Assembly: GCA_050950205.1 (NCBI GenBank)
Contig: JBMNHF010000011.1
Location: 1 to 64,000 of the forward strand
Origin: WRAV01 sp050950205
GTDB lineage: Bacteria > Bacillota > Clostridia > Oscillospirales > Ruminococcaceae
Length of the DNA stretch: 64,000 nt
Direction of reading: 5' to 3'
The notes under the pieces are model-generated. The model had not been told where the DNA came from, ran no database searches, and worked only from the letters and a program-made list of their open reading frames with translations. Position 1 is the stretch's first letter. Every line of letters begins with the position of its first letter. Of this stretch, positions 41,595 to 50,098 are shown one piece after another. The position numbers were made by a program, and so were the translations under genes.

Positions 41595-42945
41595 TCTGGG
41601 ATAGCCTTTCTTTGAGTTGATCCGCCACCTGATCGGCCAGAGCAGCGATTTCGTCTTTCTCCCGTCCCTCAATCATCACGCGAATCAGGGGCTCGGTACC
41701 GGAGGCCCGCACCAGAATCCGCCCTTCGGGGCCTAGTACGGCTTTGGCGCCCTCGATAATTTTTTTGGCGCCAGGATCCACATCCAGCTGGGATTTCATC
41801 ACCGCATCCGCCCGGACGTTGACCATTACCTGGGGGTAAACCTCCATCACCGATGCCAGTTCGGAGAGGGTTTTGCCACTCTGCTTCAAAATCGAAAGGA
41901 GGGTGATGGCGGTGAGCTGTCCGTCCCCGGTGGACATAAAGTCCCGCAGAATCAGATGCCCGCTTTGCTCTCCTCCCAAATTATAGCCGCACTTGAGCAT
42001 TTTTTCCAGAACATACCGGTCCCCTACCTTGGTAGCCTCCAGGTTGATGTTGTTCTTTTTGGCAAACTGGAACAGCCCCAAGTTGCTCATCACGGTGGTC
42101 ACTAAGGTGTTTTTTGCCAGTTTCCCCTGCTCTTTGAGGTGGGTGGCAAGAATGGCCATGATGACGTCTCCATCCACTACGTTGCCCTTTTCGTCCACGG
42201 CGATGCATCGGTCGGCATCTCCGTCAAAGGCAATGCCGGCATGGTAGGTTCCATTTTCCATATACTCCGCCAGCTTTTGGATGTGGGTGGAGCCACAGTC
42301 CCGATTGATGTTAATGCCATTGGGCTGGTTGTGTAAAAAGGTTACATCCGCCTTCAGGTGACGCAGCAGCTCGCCGGCGGTAGCCGTGGCGCTGCCGTTG
42401 GAGCAGTCCACCGCCACCCGCAGCCCCGAAAGATCTCCTTCCACCGTGCTGCAAAGGTGGTTGACGTAAGTTTCAATTAAGTTTTTTCCCTGGCGAATGC
42501 GGCCCAGCTCCCAGCCCCAGCGCAGGGAATAGGGTTTGATTTTATCCAGCACAATCTGTTCGATCTCAAACTCGGCAGCGTCGGGAAGTTTGATTCCCTC
42601 CGGCCCGAAAATCTTGATGCCGTTAAACTCATAGGAGTTGTGAGAAGCGGACAGCATAATGCCTGCATCGGCGTGGGAATGGACTACCAGACAGCTCAAC
42701 GCAGGGGTAGGAACCACCCCCGCCAAAATCACATCCGCTCCCACCGAAGTCAGTCCTGCCGCCAAGGCAGCCTCCAGCATATCGGAGGAAATGCGAGTGT
42801 CCTTGCCAATCAAAATCACCGGCTTGCGGCCAATGAGCTCCGCAACTACCATGGCGGCAGCCCGCCCCACATTCATCACCAGTTTGCAGCTCAGCTCGGT
42901 ATTGGCAATACCTCGCACACCGTCGGTTCCAAAAATTCTTCCCAT
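41563..42945 (-). CDS. glmM: Phosphoglucosamine mutase
   Basis: This 460-residue enzyme interconverts glucosamine-6-P and glucosamine-1-P for UDP-GlcNAc and peptidoglycan. It shows FGTDGVRGIAN, the phosphoserine loop GIMLSASHNSYEFNGIK, the metal loop AFDGDADRCIAVDE, GGEQSGHLI and the C-terminal phosphate site RASGTEPLIRVMIEG. Length is typical. It is the first gene of the glmM-methyltransferase-ecf-truA block. Confidence 0.97.
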   Translation of the reverse strand: MGRIFGTDGVRGIANTELSCKLVMNVGRAAAMVVAELIGRKPVILIGKDTRISSDMLEAALAAGLTSVGADVILAGVVPTPALSCLVVHSHADAGIMLSASHNSYEFNGIKIFGPEGIKLPDAAEFEIEQIVLDKIKPYSLRWGWELGRIRQGKNLIETYVNHLCSTVEGDLSGLRVAVDCSNGSATATAGELLRHLKADVTFLHNQPNGININRDCGSTHIQKLAEYMENGTYHAGIAFDGDADRCIAVDEKGNVVDGDVIMAILATHLKEQGKLAKNTLVTTVMSNLGLFQFAKKNNINLEATKVGDRYVLEKMLKCGYNLGGEQSGHLILRDFMSTGDGQLTAITLLSILKQSGKTLSELASVMEVYPQVMVNVRADAVMKSQLDVDPGAKKIIEGAKAVLGPEGRILVRASGTEPLIRVMIEGREKDEIAALADQVADQLKERLSQNEDCKKLEGF

Positions 42946-43102
42946 ATATTTGCCTGCCTTTCACGATTCATGCCAATCAATGCGACAGAATCCAGTTTGC
43001 AATTTCATTAAACTATATGCCCCGGGACAAACCCGCTATACCTTCCTTCCAAGGAGCGGTTGGCGCAGCTTTTGCTCCAAAATTTTGGATAAGGGCCAGC
43101 CG

Positions 43103-44161
43103 TTATTCCTGTGGATTTAGGCTCATTTGCTCCGGTATATCGCTGGGAGGAGTCAGGCCTAAATGCCGGTACGCCAAATCGGTGACCATTCGGCCTCGAG
43201 GGGTTTTGGAAAGAAAACCAATCTGCATCAGATAGGGCTCGCACATGTCCTCCAGCGTCACCGATTCTTCCCCCACCGCGGCTGCCAGGGTCTCCAGCCC
43301 CACCGGGCCTCCCCCGTAGTTTTTGATGATGGTGGAAAGCACCCTTCGGTCAATGGTGTCCAGCCCCAGCTCGTCCACCTCCAACCGCCGCAGGGCGTTG
43401 GCGGCAATCTCCTGGGTGATGACTCCTTCCCCCAGCACCTGGGCAAAATCCCGCACCCGCTTGAGCAGGCGGTTGGCAATGCGGGGAGTGCCCCGGCTGC
43501 GCCGGGCCAGTTCCATAGCCCCTTCTTCATCGCAGGGGATCTCCAAAATGCGGGCGGACTGGGTGATAATCTGGGCCAGCTCCTGAGGGGAGTACAGCTC
43601 CAGCCGCATCACAACCCCAAATCGGTCCCGCAGGGGCGCAGTCATCTGTCCTGCTCTGGTGGTGGCTCCCACCAGGGTAAACCGGGGCAGATCCAGCCGA
43701 ATGCTCCGAGCGCTGGGTCCTTTGCCGATGATGATGTCCAGGGCAAAATCCTCCATGGCGGGGTAAAGGATCTCTTCCACACTGCGGTTAAGGCGGTGAA
43801 TCTCGTCAATAAAAAGAAGATCCCGATCCCCCAGATTGGTCAGCAGGGCCGCCAAATCCCCCGGCTTTTCGATGGCGGGCCCGGAGGTGATGCGCAGGTT
43901 GACATTCAGGGTGTTGGCGATGATTCCCGCCAAGGTGGTTTTGCCCAAACCGGGAGGGCCGTAAAGCAACACATGGTCCAGGCTATCCCCCCGCTGGGTG
44001 GCAGCCTCCATAAAGACAGAGAGGTTTTCCTTTACCTTTTGCTGCCCAATATACTGATCCATGGTTTTGGGGCGCAAAGAAACATCCCTGTCCTCGGGCA
44101 GTGTGTCGGGACTCACCATGCGGTTTTCAAAATCCATTTCAAAATCGGGAAGTTCCGACAT
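43103..44161 (-). CDS. ruvB: Holliday junction branch migration ATPase RuvB
   Basis: This 352-residue AAA+ motor starts MSELPDFEMDFENR, with GGAGG 6 nt upstream. Walker A is YGPPGLGKTTLAGI, Walker B is LLFIDEIHRLNR, sensor 1 is FTLVGATTRAGQM and the C-terminal winged helix is GFLSKTPRGRMVTDLAYRHL. It drives branch migration with RuvA. ruvC is not adjacent. Confidence 0.97.
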   Translation of the reverse strand: MSELPDFEMDFENRMVSPDTLPEDRDVSLRPKTMDQYIGQQKVKENLSVFMEAATQRGDSLDHVLLYGPPGLGKTTLAGIIANTLNVNLRITSGPAIEKPGDLAALLTNLGDRDLLFIDEIHRLNRSVEEILYPAMEDFALDIIIGKGPSARSIRLDLPRFTLVGATTRAGQMTAPLRDRFGVVMRLELYSPQELAQIITQSARILEIPCDEEGAMELARRSRGTPRIANRLLKRVRDFAQVLGEGVITQEIAANALRRLEVDELGLDTIDRRVLSTIIKNYGGGPVGLETLAAAVGEESVTLEDMCEPYLMQIGFLSKTPRGRMVTDLAYRHLGLTPPSDIPEQMSLNPQE

Positions 44162-44215
44162 TGCAATCCTCCATTGTATGCTAAAGTTTTGGTTGCGCTC
44201 TGACGGCGGCGCCAA

Positions 44216-44243
44216 GCTCCCCAAACCTCGGGGTTTTGGGAGC
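44216..44243 (-). other. Hairpin between ruvA and ruvB
   Basis: GCTCCCAAAACC pairs with GGTTTGGGGAGC (one G.T-type mismatch) around a 4-nt loop, with no T-run. It lies in the 126-bp ruvA-ruvB spacer and may affect mRNA stability or translation. Confidence 0.4.
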
Positions 44244-44287
44244 CGGAGTCAATGCTAAGAGGTTGGCGACATCCTTTTTCAGAGCAG

Positions 44288-44890
44288 TTACCGCCTACCG
44301 GCCAGCTTTTTGAGAGCCAGCTTGATCATCTCTTCCACAGGGAGCGTTTCGTCCAGGTCGGATACCGCCAGTGTGGCATCGGTTTGGGAATACCCCAGCA
44401 CCACAAGGGCACCGATAGCCTCGGAGGCATTTCCGCCAGTGCGCCCAGTCTGGCTGATCTGACTGGTTTGGGGAACGGAAAAGTCGGCGGCGCCCACTTT
44501 GTCCCGCAGCTCTAAGATCATTCGCTCGGCCAGCTTTTTTCCCACTCCGGGAGCTACGGTAAGCGCCTTGTAATCTCCGGCGGCAATGCTCAGGGCAAAC
44601 CGCTCGGGTGTCATGCCGGACAGTAAGCTCAAGGCCACCTTGGGCCCCACTCCCGACACTCCAATCAGCATCTTAAAGCAGTCCAGCTCCTGCTTGTCGG
44701 CAAAGGCAAACAGGTCCACCGCATCGTTTCGGATCAGCATGTGGGTAAAAACCTCCACCCGAGAGCCGATTGCTCCCACCGCAGCAATGGTGGCAAGGGT
44801 GGTGCGGCAAAGGTAAGCCACACCGCCGCACTCCACGGCAATGCTGGAGTCATCGCAATACACCAAAGTACCGGAAAGAGAATAAATCAT
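44288..44890 (-). CDS. ruvA: Holliday junction DNA-binding protein RuvA
   Basis: The 200 residues start MIYSLSGTLVYCDD, with GCGAGG upstream. It has an OB fold (1-65), two helix-hairpin-helix motifs (IGVSGVGPKVALSLLSG and APGVGKKLAERMILELRDK) and the C-terminal domain III (SEAIGALVVLGYSQTDA) that contacts RuvB. It is upstream of ruvB. Confidence 0.97.
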   Translation of the reverse strand: MIYSLSGTLVYCDDSSIAVECGGVAYLCRTTLATIAAVGAIGSRVEVFTHMLIRNDAVDLFAFADKQELDCFKMLIGVSGVGPKVALSLLSGMTPERFALSIAAGDYKALTVAPGVGKKLAERMILELRDKVGAADFSVPQTSQISQTGRTGGNASEAIGALVVLGYSQTDATLAVSDLDETLPVEEMIKLALKKLAGRR

Positions 44891-45197
44891 GAATGAATAA
44901 CCTCGCAGACAGGATAACGTTCCCCTTTTCACGCAGCACAAGGGCCTATAAGCCACGCTTGCTTCTGTTAGAATACCACTTCTGGAATGGGGAAGTCAAT
45001 AACGGCAGGTTCTTTGCGGCCATTGCCTGGGTGGAAAATTCAACGGGTGCAGAACCGTTGCGGCAATCTGGCATCACTGCAAAGCTGCGCTCCCACCCAC
45101 ATGCCAACGCAGCCGCTTCTTTTAAGGGCATTAGGCAAGCTTGACAAAGATGGGGCAAAGGTGCTAAAAATGCCTGAAATCAGATGTCAAAATGCGA
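44891..45197. other. Gene-free spacer before the CNNM genes
   Basis: Nothing I can support as a gene lies between ruvA and the CNNM promoter. Short frames exist on both strands but lack ribosome sites or recognisable content. Confidence 0.5.
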
Positions 45198-45227
45198 TTG
45201 ACATTGCCATGGCCTGTATACTATAAT
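45198..45227 (+). promoter_or_regulatory. Promoter of the tandem CNNM genes
   Basis: TTGACA (45198-45203) and TATAAT (45222-45227) are separated by 18 bp, about 55 bp upstream of the first ATG. Confidence 0.75.
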
Positions 45228-45281
45228 AAAAATGGATTGTTGTACATAGAATAAAGGGACAAAGGAGAGGATATTCGCTCT

Positions 45282-46559
45282 ATGGACAGTGACAGTTTAC
45301 TGTTATACTGTGGTCTTTTGGTTTTGATTTTGGGCGGTGGGTATTTTGCCTGCGCCGAAACTGCTTTTGCCTCATCCAATAACATCCGCATTAAAAACCG
45401 GGCAGAAAAAGGGGACAGACGCGCAAAGAACGCTCTGTACATCCTGGATCATTTCGACAAAGCTCTGTCTACTCTTTTGGTGGGCAATAATATTATGAAT
45501 ATCGGAACTGCCTCCCTCGCCACACTGTTGGTAACGCGCTTGTGGGGTGCGGGCGCTATTGTCTATTCCACAATCGTCACCACGATAGTGGTTTTTTTCA
45601 TTTGCGAAATGTTGCCCAAAAGCTTTGCCAGAGAGTACCCGGAATCCACCGCCTTGGTGTTGGCCGGCTCTCTGCGGTTTATTATGAAAATTCTTGCTCC
45701 GGTTACCTATATGTTCTCCTGGGTGGGCAATTATTTTTCCCGACTGTTTACCAAAACCACCTCTCCTTCCGTCACCGAGGAGGAGCTTTACGATATTATT
45801 GAATCCATTGCCGAGGACGGCAAAATACAGGCTGCCGACAGCAAGCTGCTCTTTTCCGCCCTCAAGTTTGACGATATCACCGCGCAGGAGGTACTGACCT
45901 CCCGGGTGTCGGTGGTGGGGGTGGAGGTAGATTCCACCTATCCCGAAATTTTGGACATCATCAAAAACCATAAGTTTTCCCGCCTGCCGGTCTACCGGGA
46001 AACGTTGGATGATATTTTAGGCATTCTGAATATCCGGCGCTTTGTCAAAAGCTATTTGCAGCATGGGGACAGCGTTCCCGTCACCGAACTGATGGATGAA
46101 CCCTATTTTGTCTACAAAAAGAAGCGGATTGACGATTTGCTGGACGAAATGAGCGCCCAGCGGCTGCATATGGCAGTGGTGCGGGACGATTACGGCGGCA
46201 CCATGGGCATTGTGACCGTGGAGGATATTCTGGAAGAGCTGGTGGGAGAAATCTGGGACGAAACCGACGTGGTGCGGGAAGAATTCAAGGCCATTGGCGG
46301 CCGCCGCTATGAAGTGAGCGGGGACTATGATATTCTGGACGCCTTTGAGCAGATGGGCTTTGAAGATGAGGTGCCGCGGGAAGATCAGGAACACAAAACC
46401 GTCAGCGCATGGGCGCAGGAAGAGCTGGGCCGCATTCCCCAGGAAGGGCTGACCTTCCGTTACGGGCAGATTCACGCCACCATTTTGCAGGTCAGCCACA
46501 AGCGCCGGATTACCAAAGTGCTGCTGGAGCTGCAAGAGCCCGAAACCACCCCCGGCTGA
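45282..46559 (+). CDS. CNNM/CorC-family (hemolysin-like) ion transporter 1
   Basis: This 425-residue protein has an N-terminal CNNM membrane domain (about 1-180; four hydrophobic segments; ACAETAFASSNNIRIKNRAE, LLVGNNIMNIGTAS, EMLPKSFAREYP), two CBS domains (about 205-325; VSVVGVEVDSTYPEILDIIK, KFSRLPVYRETLDDILGILN, GIVTVEDILEELVGEIWDE) and a C-terminal CorC/HlyC domain (about 340-420). The family is associated with magnesium or divalent-cation efflux in bacteria. AAAGGAGAGG lies upstream. A paralogue follows 41 bp downstream. Confidence 0.92.
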   Translation: MDSDSLLLYCGLLVLILGGGYFACAETAFASSNNIRIKNRAEKGDRRAKNALYILDHFDKALSTLLVGNNIMNIGTASLATLLVTRLWGAGAIVYSTIVTTIVVFFICEMLPKSFAREYPESTALVLAGSLRFIMKILAPVTYMFSWVGNYFSRLFTKTTSPSVTEEELYDIIESIAEDGKIQAADSKLLFSALKFDDITAQEVLTSRVSVVGVEVDSTYPEILDIIKNHKFSRLPVYRETLDDILGILNIRRFVKSYLQHGDSVPVTELMDEPYFVYKKKRIDDLLDEMSAQRLHMAVVRDDYGGTMGIVTVEDILEELVGEIWDETDVVREEFKAIGGRRYEVSGDYDILDAFEQMGFEDEVPREDQEHKTVSAWAQEELGRIPQEGLTFRYGQIHATILQVSHKRRITKVLLELQEPETTPG

Positions 46560-46600
46560 CCCCACGGTATTACCATTAAATAAAGGAGCTGTTACTCCTC

Positions 46601-47902
46601 ATGGAGGACTACTGGTCATATATTTCAATTATCCTATTGGTAGCATGTTCTGCTTTTTTCTCGGCCGCCGAAATGGCCTATGCTTCCCTCAATAAGTTGC
46701 GGCTTAAAAACGCAGCGGAGGAAGGAGCATCCCGGGCTGCTGTGTGGGCCAGCCAGATCATAGAGCAGTACGAGGGCTTTCTCTGCACCGTTTTGGTGGG
46801 CAACAACCTGGTCAACATCGCTGCCTCTTCGGTTGGCACCGTCATCGCCATGGAAATTGCCGGAGGGGAACAGGGTGCCGCCTATGCCACTGTCATTATG
46901 ACAGTGATTATCCTCATCTTTGGAGAGATTGTTCCCAAACAGGTGGCGAAACAACATGCCGACAGCCTTTCCCTGACCATTGCGCCGCTGCTGCGCTTTA
47001 TCACCCTGGTTGCCCGGCCTTTGGTAAAACTGCTGCTGTTTGTGGTAAACGGCATTTCCCGGCTGTGGGGCGGCAAAGGCGAAGCTCGGGGCATCACCAC
47101 CGACGAGCTGGTCACCATCATCGAAACCGTTGAGGACGAAGGGGTTATTGACGAAGAGCGCAGCGATCTGTTGCAATCCGCCATTGAGTTTTCCGAAGTG
47201 GAGGTGCAGGAGATCATCACCCACCGGGTGGATATGCTGGTCATTGACATTGATGACACTCTGGATGAAATAATAGAGACGGTGATGGAGTCCAGCTATT
47301 CTCGTATTCCCGTCTACGAAGAAAATATCGACAACATCATCGGGGTGTTGGTGGTCAACCAGTTTTATCGCAAGCTGCTGGATACCAAAGATTTTGATTT
47401 GCGCTCCCTGCTCACCCCCGTCTGCTACGTTCACGAATCCCTCACCCTGCCAGTGGTTTTTGAAGAGCTGCAGCGCCAAAAAATGCAGTTGGCGGTGGTG
47501 ATTGACGAATACGGCGGCACTCAGGGCATTGTCACCATGGAGGATATTCTGGAACAGCTGGTGGGAGAAATTTGGGATGAGTCCGACGAAATCTACGATG
47601 ATTTTGTGGAGCTGGCCGAAAACCTCTACGAGTGCAGCGGAAACCTGGGAGTAGACGACTTCTTTGACCATCTGGATCTGGAGCCTCCCGTGGAGGAGGA
47701 CGACGACTACATGAGCATGGGAGGCTGGGCCATTGAAATGCTGGACGGCTTTCCCAACGAAGGAGATCACTTTCAATATCAGAACCTCTTTGTCACCGTC
47801 ACCCAGATGAAGGAACAGCGGGTGGTCAAGCTCCAGATCGAGGTAGACCCCCTTCTGGAAACGGAAGAGCAGGCGGAGCACCGTCTGCGCAATCAGCATT
47901 AA
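46601..47902 (+). CDS. CNNM/CorC-family (hemolysin-like) ion transporter 2
   Basis: The 433 residues have the same layout as the upstream gene: CNNM domain (ACSAFFSAAEMAYASLNKLR, VLVGNNLVNIAASS, GEIVPKQVAKQHAD), CBS pair (SYSRIPVYEENIDNIIGVLV, GIVTMEDILEQLVGEIWDE) and a C-terminal CorC domain rich in acidic residues (PPVEEDDDYM). Similarity to gene 1 is clear but not high, so the duplication is old. The two could form a hetero-oligomer or serve different cations. AAAGGAG precedes the ATG. Confidence 0.92.
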   Translation: MEDYWSYISIILLVACSAFFSAAEMAYASLNKLRLKNAAEEGASRAAVWASQIIEQYEGFLCTVLVGNNLVNIAASSVGTVIAMEIAGGEQGAAYATVIMTVIILIFGEIVPKQVAKQHADSLSLTIAPLLRFITLVARPLVKLLLFVVNGISRLWGGKGEARGITTDELVTIIETVEDEGVIDEERSDLLQSAIEFSEVEVQEIITHRVDMLVIDIDDTLDEIIETVMESSYSRIPVYEENIDNIIGVLVVNQFYRKLLDTKDFDLRSLLTPVCYVHESLTLPVVFEELQRQKMQLAVVIDEYGGTQGIVTMEDILEQLVGEIWDESDEIYDDFVELAENLYECSGNLGVDDFFDHLDLEPPVEEDDDYMSMGGWAIEMLDGFPNEGDHFQYQNLFVTVTQMKEQRVVKLQIEVDPLLETEEQAEHRLRNQH

Positions 47903-47916
47903 ACAACAACCATAAG

Positions 47917-47958
47917 AAAAGAACCCTCTGACTCAAATAAGCCACAGAGGGTTCTTTT
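47917..47958. terminator. Bidirectional terminator after the CNNM genes
   Basis: AAAAGAACCCTCTG and CAGAGGGTTCTTTT are exact inverted arms with a 14-nt loop, flanked by A- and T-runs. It serves the CNNM pair and the convergent membrane-protein gene. Confidence 0.85.
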
Positions 47959-47991
47959 GTAAAATTACCAGATAAGTACCGGTTGATACAC

Positions 47992-48519
47992 TCAGTATCC
48001 GGGGGTATAAGCAAAGAATTTGCCCAACCCGCTCAAGAACAACCCACGGGACAGCGCCAGCGTGAAAACCAGCAACACCGCCGTCGGAATGACATTCCGC
48101 AGCAGTGTCTGGGTGTGGTAGCAAAAGTAGTTCATTACAATGGCCATCACCACCAGGCTTGTTAAAATCACATAATACACATAGGCGTTCACCACAATAT
48201 AGTCGCCGGCCATACCCCGAATCATGGCGGAAAGCAGGCCCAACACCACCAGCACCCGCAAAAAGTCCATCAGTGGGTAGGCCCCCATTAAAAGGTAGTA
48301 GGGGTGGCGGATTTCCGGCTCTTCGTACCGCAAATCTCCCACCAGGCGAATGATATACACCAGATATTTGATCAGCAGCAGCGCTCCCATGCCGATATAC
48401 AGATACTTGACATAAGGCATCAATAGGTCGGTCAGCTCTTCAAAGGGAATAAAATCCGCATTGATCAACAACGAAACCATTGCCAGACCCACCACCACTA
48501 TATCGATAAAAAACGCCAT
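47992..48519 (-). CDS. Polytopic membrane protein of unknown function
   Basis: The 175 residues from MAFFIDIVVVGLAMV have about five hydrophobic segments: FIDIVVVGLAMVSLLI, YLYIGMGALLLIKYLVYII, FLRVLVVLGLLSAMI, YVILTSLVVMAIVMNY, AVLLVFTLALSRGLFL. The start at 48519 is favoured by GAGAGGTGATCC; the upstream ATG at 48576 has no site. No family I recognise. It is transcribed divergently from the hcp operon, with 200 bp between them. Confidence 0.65.
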   Translation of the reverse strand: MAFFIDIVVVGLAMVSLLINADFIPFEELTDLLMPYVKYLYIGMGALLLIKYLVYIIRLVGDLRYEEPEIRHPYYLLMGAYPLMDFLRVLVVLGLLSAMIRGMAGDYIVVNAYVYYVILTSLVVMAIVMNYFCYHTQTLLRNVIPTAVLLVFTLALSRGLFLSGLGKFFAYTPGY

Positions 48520-48639
48520 CGGATCACCTCTCTGCTTTTTGACTTCATCCGTGTTTTTATAACCTTTGTTGTCCATTTTACCACAGGAGACCTCGGTCTG
48601 ACAAATCAGAATGCAAAAAGTTTATCTTATTTTTTCTTT

Positions 48640-48655
48640 TGTTGCAAAAGCAACA
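48640..48655 (+). promoter_or_regulatory. CRP/FNR-type operator of the hcp operon
   Basis: The perfect palindrome TGTTGC-AAAA-GCAACA is centred at 48647.5. A TATAGT -10 box lies at 48677-48682 with no good -35, giving a predicted start near 48689 and a site at -41.5. That is the class II activator position of CRP/FNR-superfamily proteins. HcpR, a member known to control hcp genes, is the obvious candidate (inference). Confidence 0.65.
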
Positions 48656-48676
48656 TACTTGTTGGAGGAAATCCTG

Positions 48677-48682
48677 TATAGT
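48677..48682 (+). promoter_or_regulatory. -10 box of the hcp operon
   Basis: TATAGT; the matching -35 region (CATACT) is poor, as expected for an activator-dependent promoter. Confidence 0.5.
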
Positions 48683-48716
48683 TAGGTTGTAAAACAAAGA
48701 AAGGATGATTTTGGAT

Positions 48717-49439
48717 ATGGTAGTTCGGAAGATAATTAAAATAGATGAAGAGAAATGCAACGGTTGCGGTCTGTGTGCTGAGGCCTGTCACGAAGGGGCG
48801 ATCGGCATGGTGGACGGCAAGGCCAAGCTGCTGCGGGACGATTACTGCGACGGTCTGGGAGACTGTCTGCCTGTCTGCCCCACCGGAGCCATCAGCTTTG
48901 AAGTGCGGGAGGCTCTGGAATACGATGAGGCGGCGGTGCAGGCTCGCATGGCTCAAATGGGAAAAACTCCGCCTAAGGGTGGTTGCCCCGGTTCCAACGC
49001 CCGCGCAATCCGCCGAGAGGCCGCTCCCGCCCAGGCAGCTGTTGCCCCCGCTGCTCCTCAGGTAGCCACGCAAAGTCAGCTGATGCAGTGGCCGGTTCAA
49101 ATCAAACTGGTGCCGGTCAACGCCCCTTATTTTGACGGCGCCCACCTGCTGATTGCTGCCGACTGCGCTGCCTACGCCTACGGAAACTTCCATGAGGATT
49201 TTATGAAGAATAAAATTACCATCATTGGTTGCCCCAAACTGGATGCGGGGGAATACAGCGAAAAGCTGACGGCAATCCTAAAGGAAAACAACATCAAATC
49301 GGTTACGGTGGCTCGCATGGAGGTTCCCTGCTGCGGCGGCCTGGAGCACGCTACCATCACCGCTTTGCAAAACTGCGGCAAGATGATTCCCTGGCAGGTG
49401 GCTACCATCACCACCGATGGACAGATTTTGGATGATTAA
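48717..49439 (+). CDS. Ferredoxin-type iron-sulfur protein of the hcp operon
   Basis: The 240 residues start MVVRKIIKIDEEKCNG. Two 4Fe-4S motifs lie at about 15-60: CNGCGLCAEACHEGA, and the looser CDGLGDCLPVCPTGA. An Ala/Pro linker (about 95-125) leads to a C-terminal domain with further Cys (ADCAAYAY, IIGCPKLDAG, EVPCCGGLEHA). The family is found in anaerobes without a fixed function; the Cys-rich C-terminus may hold another cluster or a redox-active pair. It is the first gene of an operon ending in hcp and could deliver electrons or sense NO (inference). Confidence 0.85.
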   Translation: MVVRKIIKIDEEKCNGCGLCAEACHEGAIGMVDGKAKLLRDDYCDGLGDCLPVCPTGAISFEVREALEYDEAAVQARMAQMGKTPPKGGCPGSNARAIRREAAPAQAAVAPAAPQVATQSQLMQWPVQIKLVPVNAPYFDGAHLLIAADCAAYAYGNFHEDFMKNKITIIGCPKLDAGEYSEKLTAILKENNIKSVTVARMEVPCCGGLEHATITALQNCGKMIPWQVATITTDGQILDD

Positions 49440-49450
49440 GGAGGAATGCC

Positions 49451-49795
49451 ATGGAAAAGCTAATCAGGAACATTGCGCACAGCACTGCTCTGCCTTTGGC
49501 GGAACAGGTCCAGTACCTGGAGGGGCAGATTGTCAGCAAAACCCTGGCTCAAAACCGGCATCACAGTCTGACGTTGTTCGCCTTTGACAAAGGGGAAGAA
49601 ATCAGCACCCACGATTCAGAAGGGGATGCCATGGTGCTGGCCCTGGATGGTCAGGGACTGATCACCATTGACGGAATCCAGCACCCGCTGCGCGCCGGAG
49701 AAGCCATTGTTATGCCCGCCAACATCCCCCACTCTGTCTTTGCCACCGAGCAGTTTAAAATGCTGCTGACCGTGTTGTTCCCCAGTAACCGATAA
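49451..49795 (+). CDS. Single-domain cupin protein
   Basis: This 114-residue cupin barrel has a divergent motif 1 region (HHSLTLFAFDKGEEISTHDSE) and motif 2 (GEAIVMPANIPHSVFA). Only part of the usual metal ligands (one His near STH, one His in IPHS) can be matched. TAAGGAGG lies 4-5 nt before the ATG, and the gap to the Fe-S gene is 11 bp. Similar small cupins accompany hcp-like genes in Clostridia; the ligand or reaction is unknown. Confidence 0.85.
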   Translation: MEKLIRNIAHSTALPLAEQVQYLEGQIVSKTLAQNRHHSLTLFAFDKGEEISTHDSEGDAMVLALDGQGLITIDGIQHPLRAGEAIVMPANIPHSVFATEQFKMLLTVLFPSNR

Positions 49796-49871
49796 AGCAA
49801 ATTCTTCCACTCGTCCGGAAAGAACAAAGTCGAAAATAACCTTTAGCCTTTCCAAGAAAGGAGCATAACCC

Positions 49872-50060
49872 ATGAAAGCTGTGATCGATCGCAGTGGCTG
49901 CATCGGCTGTGGACTCTGTGCCGAAATTTGCCCTGAGGTGTTTCAAATGGCGGCGGATGGTCTGGCCGAAGTGATAGGGGAAATTACCCCCGAAAACGAG
50001 GCCGCCGCCAACGAGGCAGCCGAAAGCTGCCCCGTATCCGTCATTAGCATAGAACCGTAA
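49872..50060 (+). CDS. Single-cluster 4Fe-4S ferredoxin
   Basis: This 62-residue protein has CIGCGLCAEICPEVF and a distal Cys in ESCPVSVISI, giving one 4Fe-4S cluster in a Thermotoga-type ferredoxin; the family is usually 60-65 residues. AAAGGAG precedes the ATG, and hcp begins 38 bp downstream. It is the likely electron donor for Hcp (inference). Confidence 0.93.
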   Translation: MKAVIDRSGCIGCGLCAEICPEVFQMAADGLAEVIGEITPENEAAANEAAESCPVSVISIEP

Positions 50061-50098
50061 TTCGCAACCGCAATTTACAAAATGAGAGGAGACGTAAT

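Noticed and set aside
46634..47899. Open frame antisense to the second CNNM gene
   Set aside because: Shadow of a well-supported gene; no start signal and no recognisable domain.
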